NCBI GenBank assembly: GCA_000244995.1
Contig: CM001438.1
Span: 1,418,921 to 1,482,920 of the forward strand
DNA: 64,000 nucleotides
From: Burkholderiales bacterium JOSHI_001
GTDB taxonomy: Bacteria; Pseudomonadota; Gammaproteobacteria; Burkholderiales; Burkholderiaceae_C
Reading direction: 5' to 3'
The position numbers and the translations under genes are program-made. Positions 8,260 through 17,191 of this stretch are shown one piece after another (position 1 is the first letter of the stretch; each line of letters opens with the position of its first letter). The notes below the pieces were generated by a model. The model was not told the DNA's origin, did not search any database, and saw only the letters and a program-made list of their open reading frames with translations.

Positions 8260-8871
8260 ATGACCACTGACATTGCCCGTGCCGATGTCACGGGGCTCAT
8301 TCTCGCGGGCGGCCGCGGCAGCCGCATGGGCGGTGTTGACAAGGGCCTGCAGAACCACCTGGGCCTGCCGCTGGCCATGCATGCGTTGATGCGCCTGCAG
8401 CCCCAGGTGGGCGAGGTGTTGATCAATGCCAATCGCAACATCGGGGCCTATGAATCCTTGGGCGCCGCCGTGTGGCCCGACGCGGTGGCCGACTACCCGG
8501 GGCCGTTGGCCGGCTTCCTGGCCGGGTTGGAGCATTGCGAAACGCCCTACCTCGTCACCGTGCCCTGTGACACGCCCAATTTCCCGGAGGACCTGGTGGC
8601 GCGCCTGGCTGCTACCTTGGTGGCCGAGGGCGCCGACATCGCCATGGCGGCCACGCGCGATGACGGCCGGGTGCAGGTCCAGCCGGTCTTCTGCCTGATG
8701 AAGGCCGCGCTGATGGAAAGTCTGGTGAGCTTCATCCAGGACGGCCAGCGCAAGATCGACCGCTGGACCGGCCAGCACCGCTGCGCCACGGTGTTGTTCG
8801 AGGATGCCGACGCGTTTTTCAACGCCAACACCCTGGAGGAGTTGCAACGCTTGCAGCGACCACCCGTCTGA
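8260..8871 (+). CDS. mobA: Molybdenum cofactor guanylyltransferase MobA
   Basis: This 203-residue nucleotidyltransferase attaches GMP to molybdopterin, producing the dinucleotide cofactor needed by the formate dehydrogenase. The signature loop [18 protein letters not shown] lies at residues 12-29, followed by [23 protein letters not shown] and the metal-binding [12 protein letters not shown], all typical of MobA; the length matches the family. It closes the formate dehydrogenase operon (5 bases after the TorD-type gene) and is followed seven bases later by the end of a convergent gene. Confidence 0.93.
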   Translation: MTTDIARADVTGLILAGGRGSRMGGVDKGLQNHLGLPLAMHALMRLQPQVGEVLINANRNIGAYESLGAAVWPDAVADYPGPLAGFLAGLEHCETPYLVTVPCDTPNFPEDLVARLAATLVAEGADIAMAATRDDGRVQVQPVFCLMKAALMESLVSFIQDGQRKIDRWTGQHRCATVLFEDADAFFNANTLEELQRLQRPPV

Positions 8872-8878
8872 GCGGGTT

Positions 8879-9874
8879 TCAACAACCCCGCAATGCCTGC
8901 AGCAGGGCCGGTCCACCCCAGGCCCGCGGCTGCTGCGGCCAGGCCTTCACCAGGGCCAGCATCCGTTCGTTCGCCGGCGCCGCCAGGCCTTGCGCCCGGG
9001 CCAGCCGCACCACCGCGCCGCACAGTTCGTCCACCTCGGTCGGCCGGCCGCGCTGCAGGTCCATGGCCATGCTGCTGCGCGCCTGGGCGTCGATGCGCAG
9101 CATGCGCGCGGCCAGCACCCGGAACAGCGGCGTGGGCAGGCGCAGCAGCATGGGCACCGCCGCCGGCGGCAAGGGCGACATCTTCATCGGTGCGATGCCG
9201 GCCGCCTTCAGCGCCGCCAGCGCTTCGTCCATCAGCAAGGCCAGACACCGGCGGCAGGCCGGCTGCAGCAGTTCTTCGCGCAGCGGCAGGCCGCACAGCG
9301 CGTTCACCGGGTTGTTCAGGTTCAGCAGCAGCTTGCCCCATTGCACGGGCCGCATGTCGGTGTGCCACTGCAGCGGCAGCCCGGCCGCTGCGAACCCAGG
9401 CTTCCAGGCGCGCAGCGCCGGGTGGTCCTGGGCGGCCAGCCGTCCGGTGGTGGCGCGGTGCAGGTGGGCCGGTGCGGGTTCGGCCACGTTGTAGGGCACC
9501 ATGCCGGCCAGCCACAGCAGGCCGGGGGCCGCCGCCTGGCCCACGGCCAGGTTGTTCACGCCGTTTTGCATGGACAGCACCGGCGTGCCGGGCGGCAGCG
9601 CCGCCGCCAACTCGGTCGCCGCCCCCGCGGTGGCCGCGCTTTTCACGCACAGCAGCACCAGGGCCGGCGGGGTGATCGTGGTCAGGCCGTCGTGCAGGTC
9701 CAGTTCGGCGGGCGCCAGGTGGTGCTGCCAGCCCGCCAGGTCGCTGAGGGTGAGCCCCTGGTGGCGCCAGGCCTCCAGCACCCGCGGCCGGCCAACGAAC
9801 TGGACCTGCACCCCGGCGCAGCGCAGCCGCCCGCCGAGCCATCCGCCAATGGCGCCGGCCCCCAGCACCAGCAC
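8879..9874 (-). CDS. panE: 2-dehydropantoate 2-reductase family protein (PanE/ApbA)
   Basis: This 331-residue NADPH-dependent ketopantoate reductase-type protein would make pantoate for coenzyme A. The Rossmann loop LGAGAIGGWLGGRL sits at the N-terminus, followed by LLCVKSAAT, the substrate/cofactor segment MQNGVNN, the catalytic Lys in VQWGKLLLNLNNPVNAL, and the C-terminal helical domain with SMAMDLQRGRPTEVDELCG. Translation appears to start at GTG 9874, 26 bases after the end of the upstream Mpo1-like gene on the same strand. Family members also include reductases of other 2-oxo acids, so the exact substrate is probable rather than proved. Confidence 0.87.
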   Translation of the reverse strand: MLVLGAGAIGGWLGGRLRCAGVQVQFVGRPRVLEAWRHQGLTLSDLAGWQHHLAPAELDLHDGLTTITPPALVLLCVKSAATAGAATELAAALPPGTPVLSMQNGVNNLAVGQAAAPGLLWLAGMVPYNVAEPAPAHLHRATTGRLAAQDHPALRAWKPGFAAAGLPLQWHTDMRPVQWGKLLLNLNNPVNALCGLPLREELLQPACRRCLALLMDEALAALKAAGIAPMKMSPLPPAAVPMLLRLPTPLFRVLAARMLRIDAQARSSMAMDLQRGRPTEVDELCGAVVRLARAQGLAAPANERMLALVKAWPQQPRAWGGPALLQALRGC

Positions 9875-9900
9875 CGGGCCAGGAACGCGCGGGTCGGGGT

Positions 9901-10428
9901 TCAGGTGACGGGGTGCGCCAGGTCGCGCACATGCGCGGGGCCGGCGCGGCGTTCGATCTCGGCCAGCAAATCAGCCCCCCAGCCGGTGGCGAACAGCCAT
10001 TCCCCCACCACGAACATCGGGCCCACCAGCAGGCCCACGAGGTCGTCCACGAAGGCCGGCTTGCGGCCTTCGTAGTAGTGGCCGATGAACTGGATCACCC
10101 AGCCCAGTGCAAACAGGCTCAGGCCCCAGGCCAGCCAGCTGGGTCGGGCCGCCAGGGCCTGGCCCAGGGCGAACAGCAGGCCGTTCACCGCGCTGGTGGC
10201 CGCGCCCAGCACCAGGTTGCCGCGGCTCAGGTACCAGGCCGTGGCCAGCGCCCACAGGGCCCAGGCGAGCGACAGGCCGGCCAGGCTGGCCGGGGCCAGC
10301 AGCACCCCGATGGCCAGCACGATGAGTGGTATGCCCACGAAATGGGTGGCGATGTTGCGGCGGTCGCGGTGGTAGCGGGCGTACTGCACCATCAGGTCGT
10401 TGGCGGGAAGGCGGAGGCTGGCAGACAT
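9901..10428 (-). CDS. Mpo1-like (DUF962) membrane protein
   Basis: This 175-residue protein matches the Mpo1/YGL010w family. Conserved segments are YARYHRDRRNIATHFVGIPLI near residue 15 and FIGHYYEGRKPAFVDDLVGLLVGPMFVVGEWL, with several hydrophobic helices between. The yeast homologue is an iron-dependent dioxygenase acting on 2-hydroxy fatty acids; the His residues of YHRDRRNIATH and GHYYEGRKPA are the expected metal ligands. The start at 10428 gives MSASLRLPAND; the frame is open upstream to 10521 but that extension lies in the promoter region shared with dcd. It probably forms an operon with the downstream reductase gene. Confidence 0.8.
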   Translation of the reverse strand: MSASLRLPANDLMVQYARYHRDRRNIATHFVGIPLIVLAIGVLLAPASLAGLSLAWALWALATAWYLSRGNLVLGAATSAVNGLLFALGQALAARPSWLAWGLSLFALGWVIQFIGHYYEGRKPAFVDDLVGLLVGPMFVVGEWLFATGWGADLLAEIERRAGPAHVRDLAHPVT

Positions 10429-10512
10429 GGAACGGCCCTGGCAATCGATGCCCCTCACTTCAGCACAGCACCGCGCCGGTGTCAAAGCGGAAAGCCCGGG
10501 GGCCGGCGTGCC

Positions 10513-10518
10513 TAGAAT
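10513..10518 (+). promoter_or_regulatory. Candidate -10 box of dcd
   Basis: TAGAAT lies 26 bases before the dcd start codon and matches the sigma-70 -10 hexamer at five of six positions. No convincing -35 hexamer is present at 16-18 bases, so this is a weak call. A GAGG at 10534-10537 is the likely ribosome site for dcd. Confidence 0.35.
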
Positions 10519-10544
10519 CACCGCCTTCCCTATGAGGCCTCGGC

Positions 10545-11114
10545 ATGAGCATCAAGAGTGACAAGTGGATCCGCCGCATGGCGCAGGAGCACGGCATGAT
10601 CGAGCCCTTCGAGCCCGGCCAGGTGCGCCAGTCGCCCGATGGCCAGCGCATCGTCAGCTACGGCACCAGCAGCTACGGCTACGACATCCGCTGCGCGCCG
10701 GAATTCAAGGTCTTCACCAACATCCACAGCACGGTGGTGGACCCGAAGAACTTCGACGAGAAGAGCTTCGTGGACATCAACGCCCCGGTGTGCATCATCC
10801 CGCCCAACAGCTTCGCGCTGGCGCGCACGCTGGAGTACTTCCGCATCCCGCGCAATGTGCTCACCATCTGCCTGGGCAAGAGCACCTATGCCCGCTGCGG
10901 CATCATCGTCAATGTCACGCCCTTCGAGCCTGAATGGGAAGGTTATGTGACGCTGGAGTTTTCCAACACCACGCCGCTGCCGGCCAAGATCTACGCGGGC
11001 GAGGGCTGTGCTCAGGTGCTGTTCTTCGAAAGTGACGAGGTCTGCGAAACGAGTTACAAGGACCGGGGCGGCAAGTACCAGGGCCAGCGCGGCGTGACCC
11101 TGCCCAAGACCTGA
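10545..11114 (+). CDS. dcd: dCTP deaminase
   Basis: This 189-residue enzyme deaminates dCTP to dUTP, feeding dTMP synthesis. Recognisable regions are [13 protein letters not shown] at the start, [29 protein letters not shown], the active-site block [22 protein letters not shown] (Ser and Arg contact the triphosphate; the Glu of TPFEPEWEG is the catalytic acid) and the closing [15 protein letters not shown] tail, which folds over the nucleotide. Length and motifs are normal for the proteobacterial monofunctional enzyme. It is divergent from the Mpo1-like gene. Confidence 0.97.
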   Translation: MSIKSDKWIRRMAQEHGMIEPFEPGQVRQSPDGQRIVSYGTSSYGYDIRCAPEFKVFTNIHSTVVDPKNFDEKSFVDINAPVCIIPPNSFALARTLEYFRIPRNVLTICLGKSTYARCGIIVNVTPFEPEWEGYVTLEFSNTTPLPAKIYAGEGCAQVLFFESDEVCETSYKDRGGKYQGQRGVTLPKT

Positions 11115-11154
11115 GCCGGCCCGCAGCACACCGACAAGCAGCAAGGGGGAGCCC

Positions 11155-12030
11155 ATGAAGTGGGAAGGCAATCGGCAAAGTGACAACGTCGAGGACCGAC
11201 GGGATGGCGGTGGCGGCGGCGGTGGCGTGCGGCTGGGCGGGCGCGGTGTCGGCCTGGGCACCATCGTCATCGCCCTGGTGGCGGGCTGGATCTTCGGCAT
11301 CAACCCGCTGACTGTGCTGGGCATCCTGGGCGGCGGCGGTGTGGGCGACGCCCCGGTCGCGCAGCAGGCCCCGGCGCAGCGCCCGCCGGCCGATGACAAG
11401 ATGGCCGGTTTCGTGTCCACCGTGCTGGCCGACACCGAAGACGTGTGGGGTCCGCTGTTCAAGGCCAGCGGCGGCACCTACCGCAACCCCAAGCTGGTGC
11501 TGTTCCGCGGTCGCACCCCCACCGCCTGCGGCACCGGCGATGCGGCCATGGGCCCGTTTTACTGCCCTGGCGACGAGAAGGTGTACATCGACCTGGCCTT
11601 CTTCGACACCCTCAAGCAGCGCCTGGGCGCGCCGGGCGACTTTGCGCAGGCCTATGTCATAGCGCACGAGGTGGGCCACCACGTGCAGAAGGTGCTGGGC
11701 ATTTCCGACAAGGTGGATGCCGCCCGTTCACGCATGAGTGAAGCCCAGGGCAATGCCTTGAGCGTGCGGCTGGAGTTGCAGGCCGACTGTTTCGCCGGCG
11801 TGTGGGCGCACCACGCCCAGCGCGCGCGCCAGTTGCTGGAGCAGGGTGACCTGGAAGAGGCGCTGAACGCTGCGTCGCAGATCGGCGACGACACCCTGCA
11901 GCGCAAGAGCCAGGGCACGGTGGTGCCGGAGAGCTTCACCCACGGCAGCAGCGCGCAGCGCGTTTCCTGGTTCAAGCGCGGCCTGCAGGGCGGGCAGGTC
12001 CGCGAGTGCAACACCTTCGACGCGCGGTGA
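11155..12030 (+). CDS. Neutral zinc metallopeptidase (YpfJ family)
   Basis: This 291-residue membrane-anchored protein of the YpfJ/KPN_02809 family has a cytoplasmic Gly-rich start ([16 protein letters not shown] followed by a poly-Gly tract), one transmembrane helix (residues about 39-65) and an extracytoplasmic metallopeptidase domain. The HEVGHHVQ motif near residue 170 is the HExxH zinc site, preceded by [15 protein letters not shown] and followed by [14 protein letters not shown], where the Glu is the probable third ligand. The ending [13 protein letters not shown]...CNTFDA is typical. Substrate unknown. It begins 40 bases after dcd and has its own ribosome site (AAGGGGGAG). Confidence 0.87.
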   Translation: MKWEGNRQSDNVEDRRDGGGGGGGVRLGGRGVGLGTIVIALVAGWIFGINPLTVLGILGGGGVGDAPVAQQAPAQRPPADDKMAGFVSTVLADTEDVWGPLFKASGGTYRNPKLVLFRGRTPTACGTGDAAMGPFYCPGDEKVYIDLAFFDTLKQRLGAPGDFAQAYVIAHEVGHHVQKVLGISDKVDAARSRMSEAQGNALSVRLELQADCFAGVWAHHAQRARQLLEQGDLEEALNAASQIGDDTLQRKSQGTVVPESFTHGSSAQRVSWFKRGLQGGQVRECNTFDAR

Positions 12031-12089
12031 TTGTCCTGCCGCCCGTGCACCTGCCCGCCCGCGCTGCGCGCTGAACGAAGGCCACCACC

Positions 12090-12452
12090 GTGCGCAATGT
12101 CTATCGACCCGCCGCGGTGGTGGAAGCCTGGCTGGAGCTGATGCGCCCCACCCAGGCCGCGGCCGTGCGCACGGTGATGAAGGCGGTGGCGCAGGCCCAC
12201 CCGGGGCTGTCGGTGGCCGTGAAATGGGGCAGCCTGGTGGTCTTGCTGGGCGACCAGCCGCAACTCAGCATCACGCCCTTCAACAAGTTCGTTCACCTGC
12301 AGCTGATGCATGGCGCGGCGCTGGTGCGGCGCTTTCCCATGCTGGCGGGCCAGGGGCCGGGCGCGCGGCTGTACCGCATGCGCATCAGCGAACCCATCGA
12401 CGAAGCCCTGGTCACCGAGATGACCCGAGCGCTGCTGGCCCGCATGGACTGA
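12090..12452 (+). CDS. DUF1801 domain protein
   Basis: This 120-residue protein begins at GTG 12090. It shows the DUF1801 layout: an N-terminal helix pair (VVEAWLELMRPTQAAAVRTVMKAV), then AVKWGSLVVLLGDQPQLSITPFNKFVHLQLMHGA, and a C-terminal basic/helical segment. The fold is known from uncharacterised bacterial proteins related to YdhG/frataxin-like folds; the biochemical role is unknown. It stands alone, 60 bases after the peptidase gene and convergent with the diguanylate cyclase gene. Confidence 0.72.
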   Translation: MRNVYRPAAVVEAWLELMRPTQAAAVRTVMKAVAQAHPGLSVAVKWGSLVVLLGDQPQLSITPFNKFVHLQLMHGAALVRRFPMLAGQGPGARLYRMRISEPIDEALVTEMTRALLARMD

Positions 12453-12467
12453 GCCTGTACTTCGGGG

Positions 12468-14315
12468 TCAGGTGATGCAGGTCCGGTTTTTCCCGGTGCG
12501 CTTGGCTTCGTAGAGGCCCTCGTCGGCGCGTTCCAGCGCCGCTTCGATGGTTTCGCCGGGCCGGTAGCGGGTGACGCCGGCCGAGAAGGTGACGAAGACC
12601 TCCTTGCCGTCGTGCATGAACAGGCTGGCGGTCAGCTGGCGCTGCAAGCGCGTGAGCACCTGCTGGGCTTCGTCCACCGGGGTGGCGGGCAGCAGCACCA
12701 CGAATTCTTCGCCGCCGAAGCGGGCGATGTGGTCCACCGGCCGCAGCCAGCCCTTCACGCGCGCGGCCAGGGCCTTCAGGGCCACGTCGCCGGCGGCGTG
12801 GCCGAGCGTGTCGTTCAGCTTCTTGAAGTTGTCGATGTCGATCAGGCCGATGGCCAGGTCGGCGGCCTCGCGTTCAACCCGTGCTTGTTCGGCCTCGAAC
12901 AGCTGCATCATGCCGCGTCGGTTGGCCACCTGCGTGAGCACGTCGGTGGACACTTCCTCCGACAGCCTGCGCAGTTCGCCTTCCAGCCGCCGCACCTGGT
13001 TCTCCAGTTCGCTGGCACGGGCGTGGTCGGCGGCCAGGCGCTCGCGGGTGCCGCTCACCAGTTCGTGCACGGCGCGGCTTTCGCCCACCATTTCGTGCAC
13101 CACCGCGGCCAGGCTTTCCAGCGATTCGGCCTGCTCGATCACCTGCGCATAGCCGCTCACCTTGTCGGTGAAGCGGCCGGTGTGTTGGCCCAGTTCGCCC
13201 AGTTCGGCCAGCATGCGGCCGATCATGTCCTTCAGCGCCAGGCGGGCGCGGTCGCGGTCGCCGCGCAGTTCGCGCTGGCGCGCCCGGGTGGCCTCCAGCA
13301 GGTCGCCTGCGGCGCGCACGCCGCGTGCGGTGAGCGCGCCGCTGCCGCCCGCTAGCTGTTCATCCAGGGCCGTGCACTGGCCGCGCACCCAGCTGTCGTC
13401 CTCCGACAGCTCGCCCAGGCCGGCCGTGAGCGAGCGGCACAGCGCCGCCAGTTCGTCCACCAGGTGGTGGCGGTGCGCCAGCAGCCGGCGTGTGCGTTCG
13501 CAGGCGTCGGCCACCTCGGCCACCAGTGGGGCTTCGATGCCGTCGCGGGCGATGCGCCCGGCCAGCGCGGCCAGTTCGTCGGCCAGGTCGGCGGCGCGGG
13601 CGTCGCCCGGGGGCAGGGCGGCGGCCAGTGCGCCATGCAGGGTCTGCGCCAGGTCCTTGGCTGCCTGCGGGTCGCCGGCGGGCGTTGCGGCATGGGGCGC
13701 AGCGGCCTCCCAGCCCGGTGTGGCCACGGTGGCCGGGTCCGCAACCGGTGCCGCGGTCTCGGCCGCGGCGTTGGCGGGTTCGGTGGCGGGCACCTCGGCG
13801 CTGTCGCCGCCGTCCCAGGCCGCCACCAGTTGGCGCAGGCGCTGTTGCAGCCGGGTGGCGTCGCTGCGGCTGCCTTCCAGCACGCGCTGCAGGCTTTCCT
13901 TCTTGCGCGCGCTGGTCCATTCGCGGCTGCCGCGCTCCAGGCCACGGGCCAGGCGCTCGATCAGGTCGGCCAGTTCAGCCGACTGGCGCGACGCCCGCTC
14001 GGCGGCGCCGTCCAGACAACGCTGCAACTCGTCCCAGCGGCCTTCGGCCAGCGCACGCGCCAGGGCCTCGCGCTGGGCGGGCTCGTCGCTCACCCTGGCG
14101 GCCAGCTTGTCCAGCAGCGGCTTGGCGCGCGGCGGCAGCAGGGGCTCGGGGGGCTGGCCGCTTTCTTCGGCGTAGGCGCGTGCGAAGTTGGCGGGTGTGG
14201 GTTCCTGGCGCGCCAGCGCCAGGCGGCGCAGCGCGCCCTTGGCCCATTGCGCGGGGTTCTGGGCCGGGGCGGCGTCGTTCACGGTGGCGGGGTCAGTAGT
14301 GGTGTCCGGGGGCAC
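12468..14315 (-). CDS. Diguanylate cyclase (GGDEF domain) with long coiled-coil N-terminus
   Basis: This 615-residue protein ends in a complete GGDEF domain (about residues 455-615): TDVLTQVANRRGM, the metal/substrate segment LIDIDNFKKLNDTLGHAAGD, and active site GGEEF at 534-538. An inhibitory RxxD site (RPVD, 525-528) sits exactly five residues before it, so product inhibition by c-di-GMP is expected. The first 450 residues carry no recognised sensor domain; they are Ala/Glu/Arg-rich and helical, with a probable coiled coil just before the GGDEF domain. The GTG start at 14315 overlaps the end of the upstream REC-GGDEF-EAL gene by 23 bases, so the two are coupled; a second GTG at 14282 is possible. 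Confidence 0.9.
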   Translation of the reverse strand: MPPDTTTDPATVNDAAPAQNPAQWAKGALRRLALARQEPTPANFARAYAEESGQPPEPLLPPRAKPLLDKLAARVSDEPAQREALARALAEGRWDELQRCLDGAAERASRQSAELADLIERLARGLERGSREWTSARKKESLQRVLEGSRSDATRLQQRLRQLVAAWDGGDSAEVPATEPANAAAETAAPVADPATVATPGWEAAAPHAATPAGDPQAAKDLAQTLHGALAAALPPGDARAADLADELAALAGRIARDGIEAPLVAEVADACERTRRLLAHRHHLVDELAALCRSLTAGLGELSEDDSWVRGQCTALDEQLAGGSGALTARGVRAAGDLLEATRARQRELRGDRDRARLALKDMIGRMLAELGELGQHTGRFTDKVSGYAQVIEQAESLESLAAVVHEMVGESRAVHELVSGTRERLAADHARASELENQVRRLEGELRRLSEEVSTDVLTQVANRRGMMQLFEAEQARVEREAADLAIGLIDIDNFKKLNDTLGHAAGDVALKALAARVKGWLRPVDHIARFGGEEFVVLLPATPVDEAQQVLTRLQRQLTASLFMHDGKEVFVTFSAGVTRYRPGETIEAALERADEGLYEAKRTGKNRTCIT

Positions 14316-16533
14316 GCAGCGGGTCGAAGCCGCCTTCCAGCAGGTGAAGCTGCTTCACCCAGGGCGAATTCTGCGGCTGCGTGTTCTGGTGCACCCACAG
14401 TTCCAGTTCCTCGGGCGGCATGGGCTTGTGGAACAGCCAGCCTTGCATCTGGCCGCAACCCAGGCGGTGCAGCACCTCCATCTGGCGCAGGTTTTCCACG
14501 CCTTCGGCCACCACCCGCAGGCCCAGCGAGCGGGCCAGCGCGATGATGGCGGTGACCACCGCCGAGCTCTGCGGCGTGACGCCCAGGTCCATCACGAAGC
14601 TGCGGTCGATCTTCAGCTCCGAGATGGGCAGCGAGGTCAGGTAGGACAGCGACGAATAGCCGGTGCCGAAGTCGTCGATGGAAATCTCGATGCCCAGCTC
14701 GTTCAGCCGGTGCAGCGCCGGGATCACGCTCTGCAGGTCCTTCATCAGGCCGGTCTCGGTGATTTCCAGCTGGATCATGCGGTGCGGGATGTCCGCCGCC
14801 GACACCGCGTAGTGCACCAGTTCCACCAGGTCGTGCTTCTCGAACATGCGCGTGGGCACGTTCACCGCCACCGAATCGTTGAAGCCGAAGCTGCGCTTCC
14901 ACTCGCTGGCCTGGCGCGCGGCTTCGGTCAGCGCCCACTCGGTCAACGGCACGATCAGGCCGGTTTCTTCCGCCAGCGGGATGAAGTCGATCGGCGGCAC
15001 CAGCTTGTCGCCGCGGCGCCAGCGCATCAGCGCTTCCACGCCCATCATGCCGGCGTGGGCCACGTCCACCTTGGGCTGGTAGTGCAGCACCAGTTCCTTG
15101 CGCTCCAGCGCCTTGTGCAGCGCGCTTTCCAGTTCCAGCTTTTCGCGCCCGCGCCCGGCCAGGTGAGGGCTGTACACGGCCTTGTTGTTGCGCCCGCCCG
15201 ACTTCACCGAGTACATGGCCACGTCGGAATTGCGCATCAGGTCGGCCACCGACTGGCCGTCGCGCGGGAACAGCGAGATGCCCACGCTGGTGGTGACGAA
15301 GCATTCCTGCCCGGCCACGTACACCGGTTCGCGCATGGCTTCCAGGATGCGTTCGGCCACGCGTTCGGCGTCGCGATCGTTCTGCACCTCGGGCAGCAGG
15401 GCCACGAACTCGTCGCCGCCCAGCCGGCCCACGGCTTCCAGCGAGCGGTGGCTGCGCGAGCCGGCGGCGTCCAGCACGCCGTCGTAGGGTTGGTCGGTGT
15501 GGCGCACGCACATGCGCAGGCGGCGCGATGTTTCCACCAGCAGCTCGTCGCCGGCGGCATGTCCCAGCGTGTCGTTGATGACCTTGAAGCGGTCCAGGTC
15601 GATCAGCAGCAGTGCGGCCTGGTGCTGCAGGCGCCGCGCATGGTCCAGCGCGCGCTCGGTGCGCCACATCAGGTGGCGGCGGTTGGGCAGGCCGGTCAGG
15701 GCGTCGTAGTTGGCCAGGTGGCGGATGCGGTCCTCGGCCACGCGGCGGTCGGTCACGTCCTGCACGATGCCGGTGTAGCCGATGCTGTGGCCGTGCTCGT
15801 TGAACTCGGGCTCGGCCTCCACGTGCAGGATGCGTTCGCGCCCGTCGATCAGTTCCACCCGCATGTCGGTGGTCAGCACCGTGGACAGGCGCATGGCCTG
15901 CGCCAGCAGGCGCAGCACCTCGCCGCGTTCGGCCGGCACCACCATGCGCAGCAGCGCGCGCAGCGAGACCTGCTCGGCCACGTCCAGCGCGAACACGCGC
16001 AGGCCCTCGGGCGACATCACCAGCTGGCCGAAGCTGCGCCCGACCGGGCCGGGGCGCCAGTCGAAGCTGCCCATGCGCGCCAGGTCTTGCGCGCGCGCCA
16101 GCTTGGCCTTGCTGCGTTCCAGTTCCTGGCGGGTGCGGGCCGAGCGCAGCAGGTAGCGCAGCCGCCCGGACAGCAGGCTCCACTGCGTGGCCTTGACGAA
16201 GAAGTCGGTGGCACCGGCCTGGTAGGCACGGTTGATGGACACGTCGTCGTCCAGCCCGGTGAGCATCAGCACCGGCATGTTGTCGAAACCGGGCAGCTGG
16301 CGCAGGCGGCGGCAGGTCTCGAAACCGTCCAGCCCGGGCATCATCGCGTCCAGCACCACGATGTCCGGGGTTTCGCTGCCCAGCAGGTCCAGCGCCTTCT
16401 CGCCGCTGTCGGCTTCGGTGATGTGGAAGCCGCGCTCGCGCAGCGCCACGCTGGTGAGCAGCAGGTTCACCGCATCGTCGTCCACCAGCAGCACATTGGC
16501 CACCGGATCGTCGGGCGCGTCCAGGTTGGTCAT
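14293..16533 (-). CDS. Response regulator with GGDEF and EAL domains
   Basis: This 746-residue c-di-GMP signalling protein has four parts: a receiver domain (acid pocket DDD at 18-20, phospho-acceptor D62, T92, K114), a PAS-like linker (about 150-265), a GGDEF domain (active site GGDEF 372-376) and an EAL domain. In the EAL part all main motifs are present: the EAL triplet at 500-502, then EITETGLM, DDFGTGYSSLSYL, the catalytic Lys in ELKIDRSFV and VAEGVEN. Both catalytic activities look possible. About 15 extra residues lie between the RHTD segment and GGDEF, moving the usual inhibitory site out of register. It follows the Hpt gene with an ATGA overlap, suggesting a phosphorelay. Confidence 0.92.
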   Translation of the reverse strand: MTNLDAPDDPVANVLLVDDDAVNLLLTSVALRERGFHITEADSGEKALDLLGSETPDIVVLDAMMPGLDGFETCRRLRQLPGFDNMPVLMLTGLDDDVSINRAYQAGATDFFVKATQWSLLSGRLRYLLRSARTRQELERSKAKLARAQDLARMGSFDWRPGPVGRSFGQLVMSPEGLRVFALDVAEQVSLRALLRMVVPAERGEVLRLLAQAMRLSTVLTTDMRVELIDGRERILHVEAEPEFNEHGHSIGYTGIVQDVTDRRVAEDRIRHLANYDALTGLPNRRHLMWRTERALDHARRLQHQAALLLIDLDRFKVINDTLGHAAGDELLVETSRRLRMCVRHTDQPYDGVLDAAGSRSHRSLEAVGRLGGDEFVALLPEVQNDRDAERVAERILEAMREPVYVAGQECFVTTSVGISLFPRDGQSVADLMRNSDVAMYSVKSGGRNNKAVYSPHLAGRGREKLELESALHKALERKELVLHYQPKVDVAHAGMMGVEALMRWRRGDKLVPPIDFIPLAEETGLIVPLTEWALTEAARQASEWKRSFGFNDSVAVNVPTRMFEKHDLVELVHYAVSAADIPHRMIQLEITETGLMKDLQSVIPALHRLNELGIEISIDDFGTGYSSLSYLTSLPISELKIDRSFVMDLGVTPQSSAVVTAIIALARSLGLRVVAEGVENLRQMEVLHRLGCGQMQGWLFHKPMPPEELELWVHQNTQPQNSPWVKQLHLLEGGFDPLRAPGHHY

Positions 16534-16928
16534 GCGGTGTCGGACAATCGCTGTTCAACCGCGGCGCAGGCGCTGTGGCCTTCGGCCAGCAGCTGCGCCA
16601 CCAGTTCGGGGCAGTCGATCCGGGCGGGCGGCGTGAGCCGACGCTCCAGGCTCAGGCACACCGCCGCCAGGCGCTGGGCCCCCACGCTGGCCGAGGACGA
16701 CTTCAGGGTGTGCGCCACATAGCGCAGGGCCGCTGCGTCGTTGGCCGACAGCGCGGCGCCGGCCTGCGGCAGCAGGCGCTGCAGCGAGGCGACGTAGGTT
16801 CGCAGCACCCGCGGCACCAGGCCGGCGCTGCCGCTGGGGTCCAGCTCGGCCAGCCGAACCAGGGCGGACTCGTCCAGCACCAGTCCCTGGGGATCGGTGG
16901 CATCGCAGGCGGCGGAAATGGTCAGCAT
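16530..16928 (-). CDS. Hpt (histidine phosphotransfer) domain protein
   Basis: This small protein of about 132 residues is built as a four-helix Hpt bundle. The phosphorylatable His is in YVAHTLKSSSASVGAQRLA, the standard Hpt motif, followed by a helix with LERRLTPP. The start at 16928 gives MLTISAACDATDPQG; the frame extends upstream to 17003 but that part is basic and Pro-rich. Its stop overlaps the ATG of the receiver-GGDEF-EAL gene, so its obvious partner is that receiver domain. No histidine kinase is adjacent, so the phosphate donor must be encoded elsewhere. Confidence 0.85.
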   Translation of the reverse strand: MLTISAACDATDPQGLVLDESALVRLAELDPSGSAGLVPRVLRTYVASLQRLLPQAGAALSANDAAALRYVAHTLKSSSASVGAQRLAAVCLSLERRLTPPARIDCPELVAQLLAEGHSACAAVEQRLSDTA

Positions 16929-17068
16929 TGGTGGCGGAGGCGGGGCTTTCAGGTTGAGGTCATCGGCCCCTGACCAAGGGGACGATCGCCGCCGGATTTT
17001 CAACCATCCCCGCGCGCCGGCCGCGTGATCTGGGACCGCTGTGGGACCCCCTGGCAGGCGTCGGGCCG

Positions 17069-17094
17069 CAATTCGTGGTGTACGTCACGAATTG
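17069..17094. promoter_or_regulatory. 26-bp near-perfect palindrome upstream of the Hpt/c-di-GMP operon
   Basis: CAATTCGTG (17069-17077) and CACGAATTG (17086-17094) are perfect inverted arms of nine bases around GTGTACGT, whose central GTAC is itself palindromic; 22 of 26 positions are symmetric. It lies 141 bases upstream of the Hpt start and about 100 bases beyond the end of lldD, both read leftwards. No T-run follows on either strand, so a dimeric-regulator operator is more likely than a terminator. The regulator is unknown. Confidence 0.45.
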
Positions 17095-17191
17095 GCGAAC
17101 CGTCCAGGGGGGCTCTTTACCCCTGAAGAGGGATGGGTTGCACGGATGCCCCGCCCGCCCGGCGCAGCGGACGGGCCGCTGCTTTCGCGTG

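Noticed and set aside
8872-8891. Hairpin GCGGG...CCCGC between mobA and panE as terminator
   Set aside because: The stem is only five bases and lacks a T-run; too weak to call.
16967-16981. CCCCT-N5-AGGGG inverted repeat before the Hpt gene
   Set aside because: Five GC-rich bases each side are expected often by chance in this DNA; the 26-bp palindrome nearby is far stronger.
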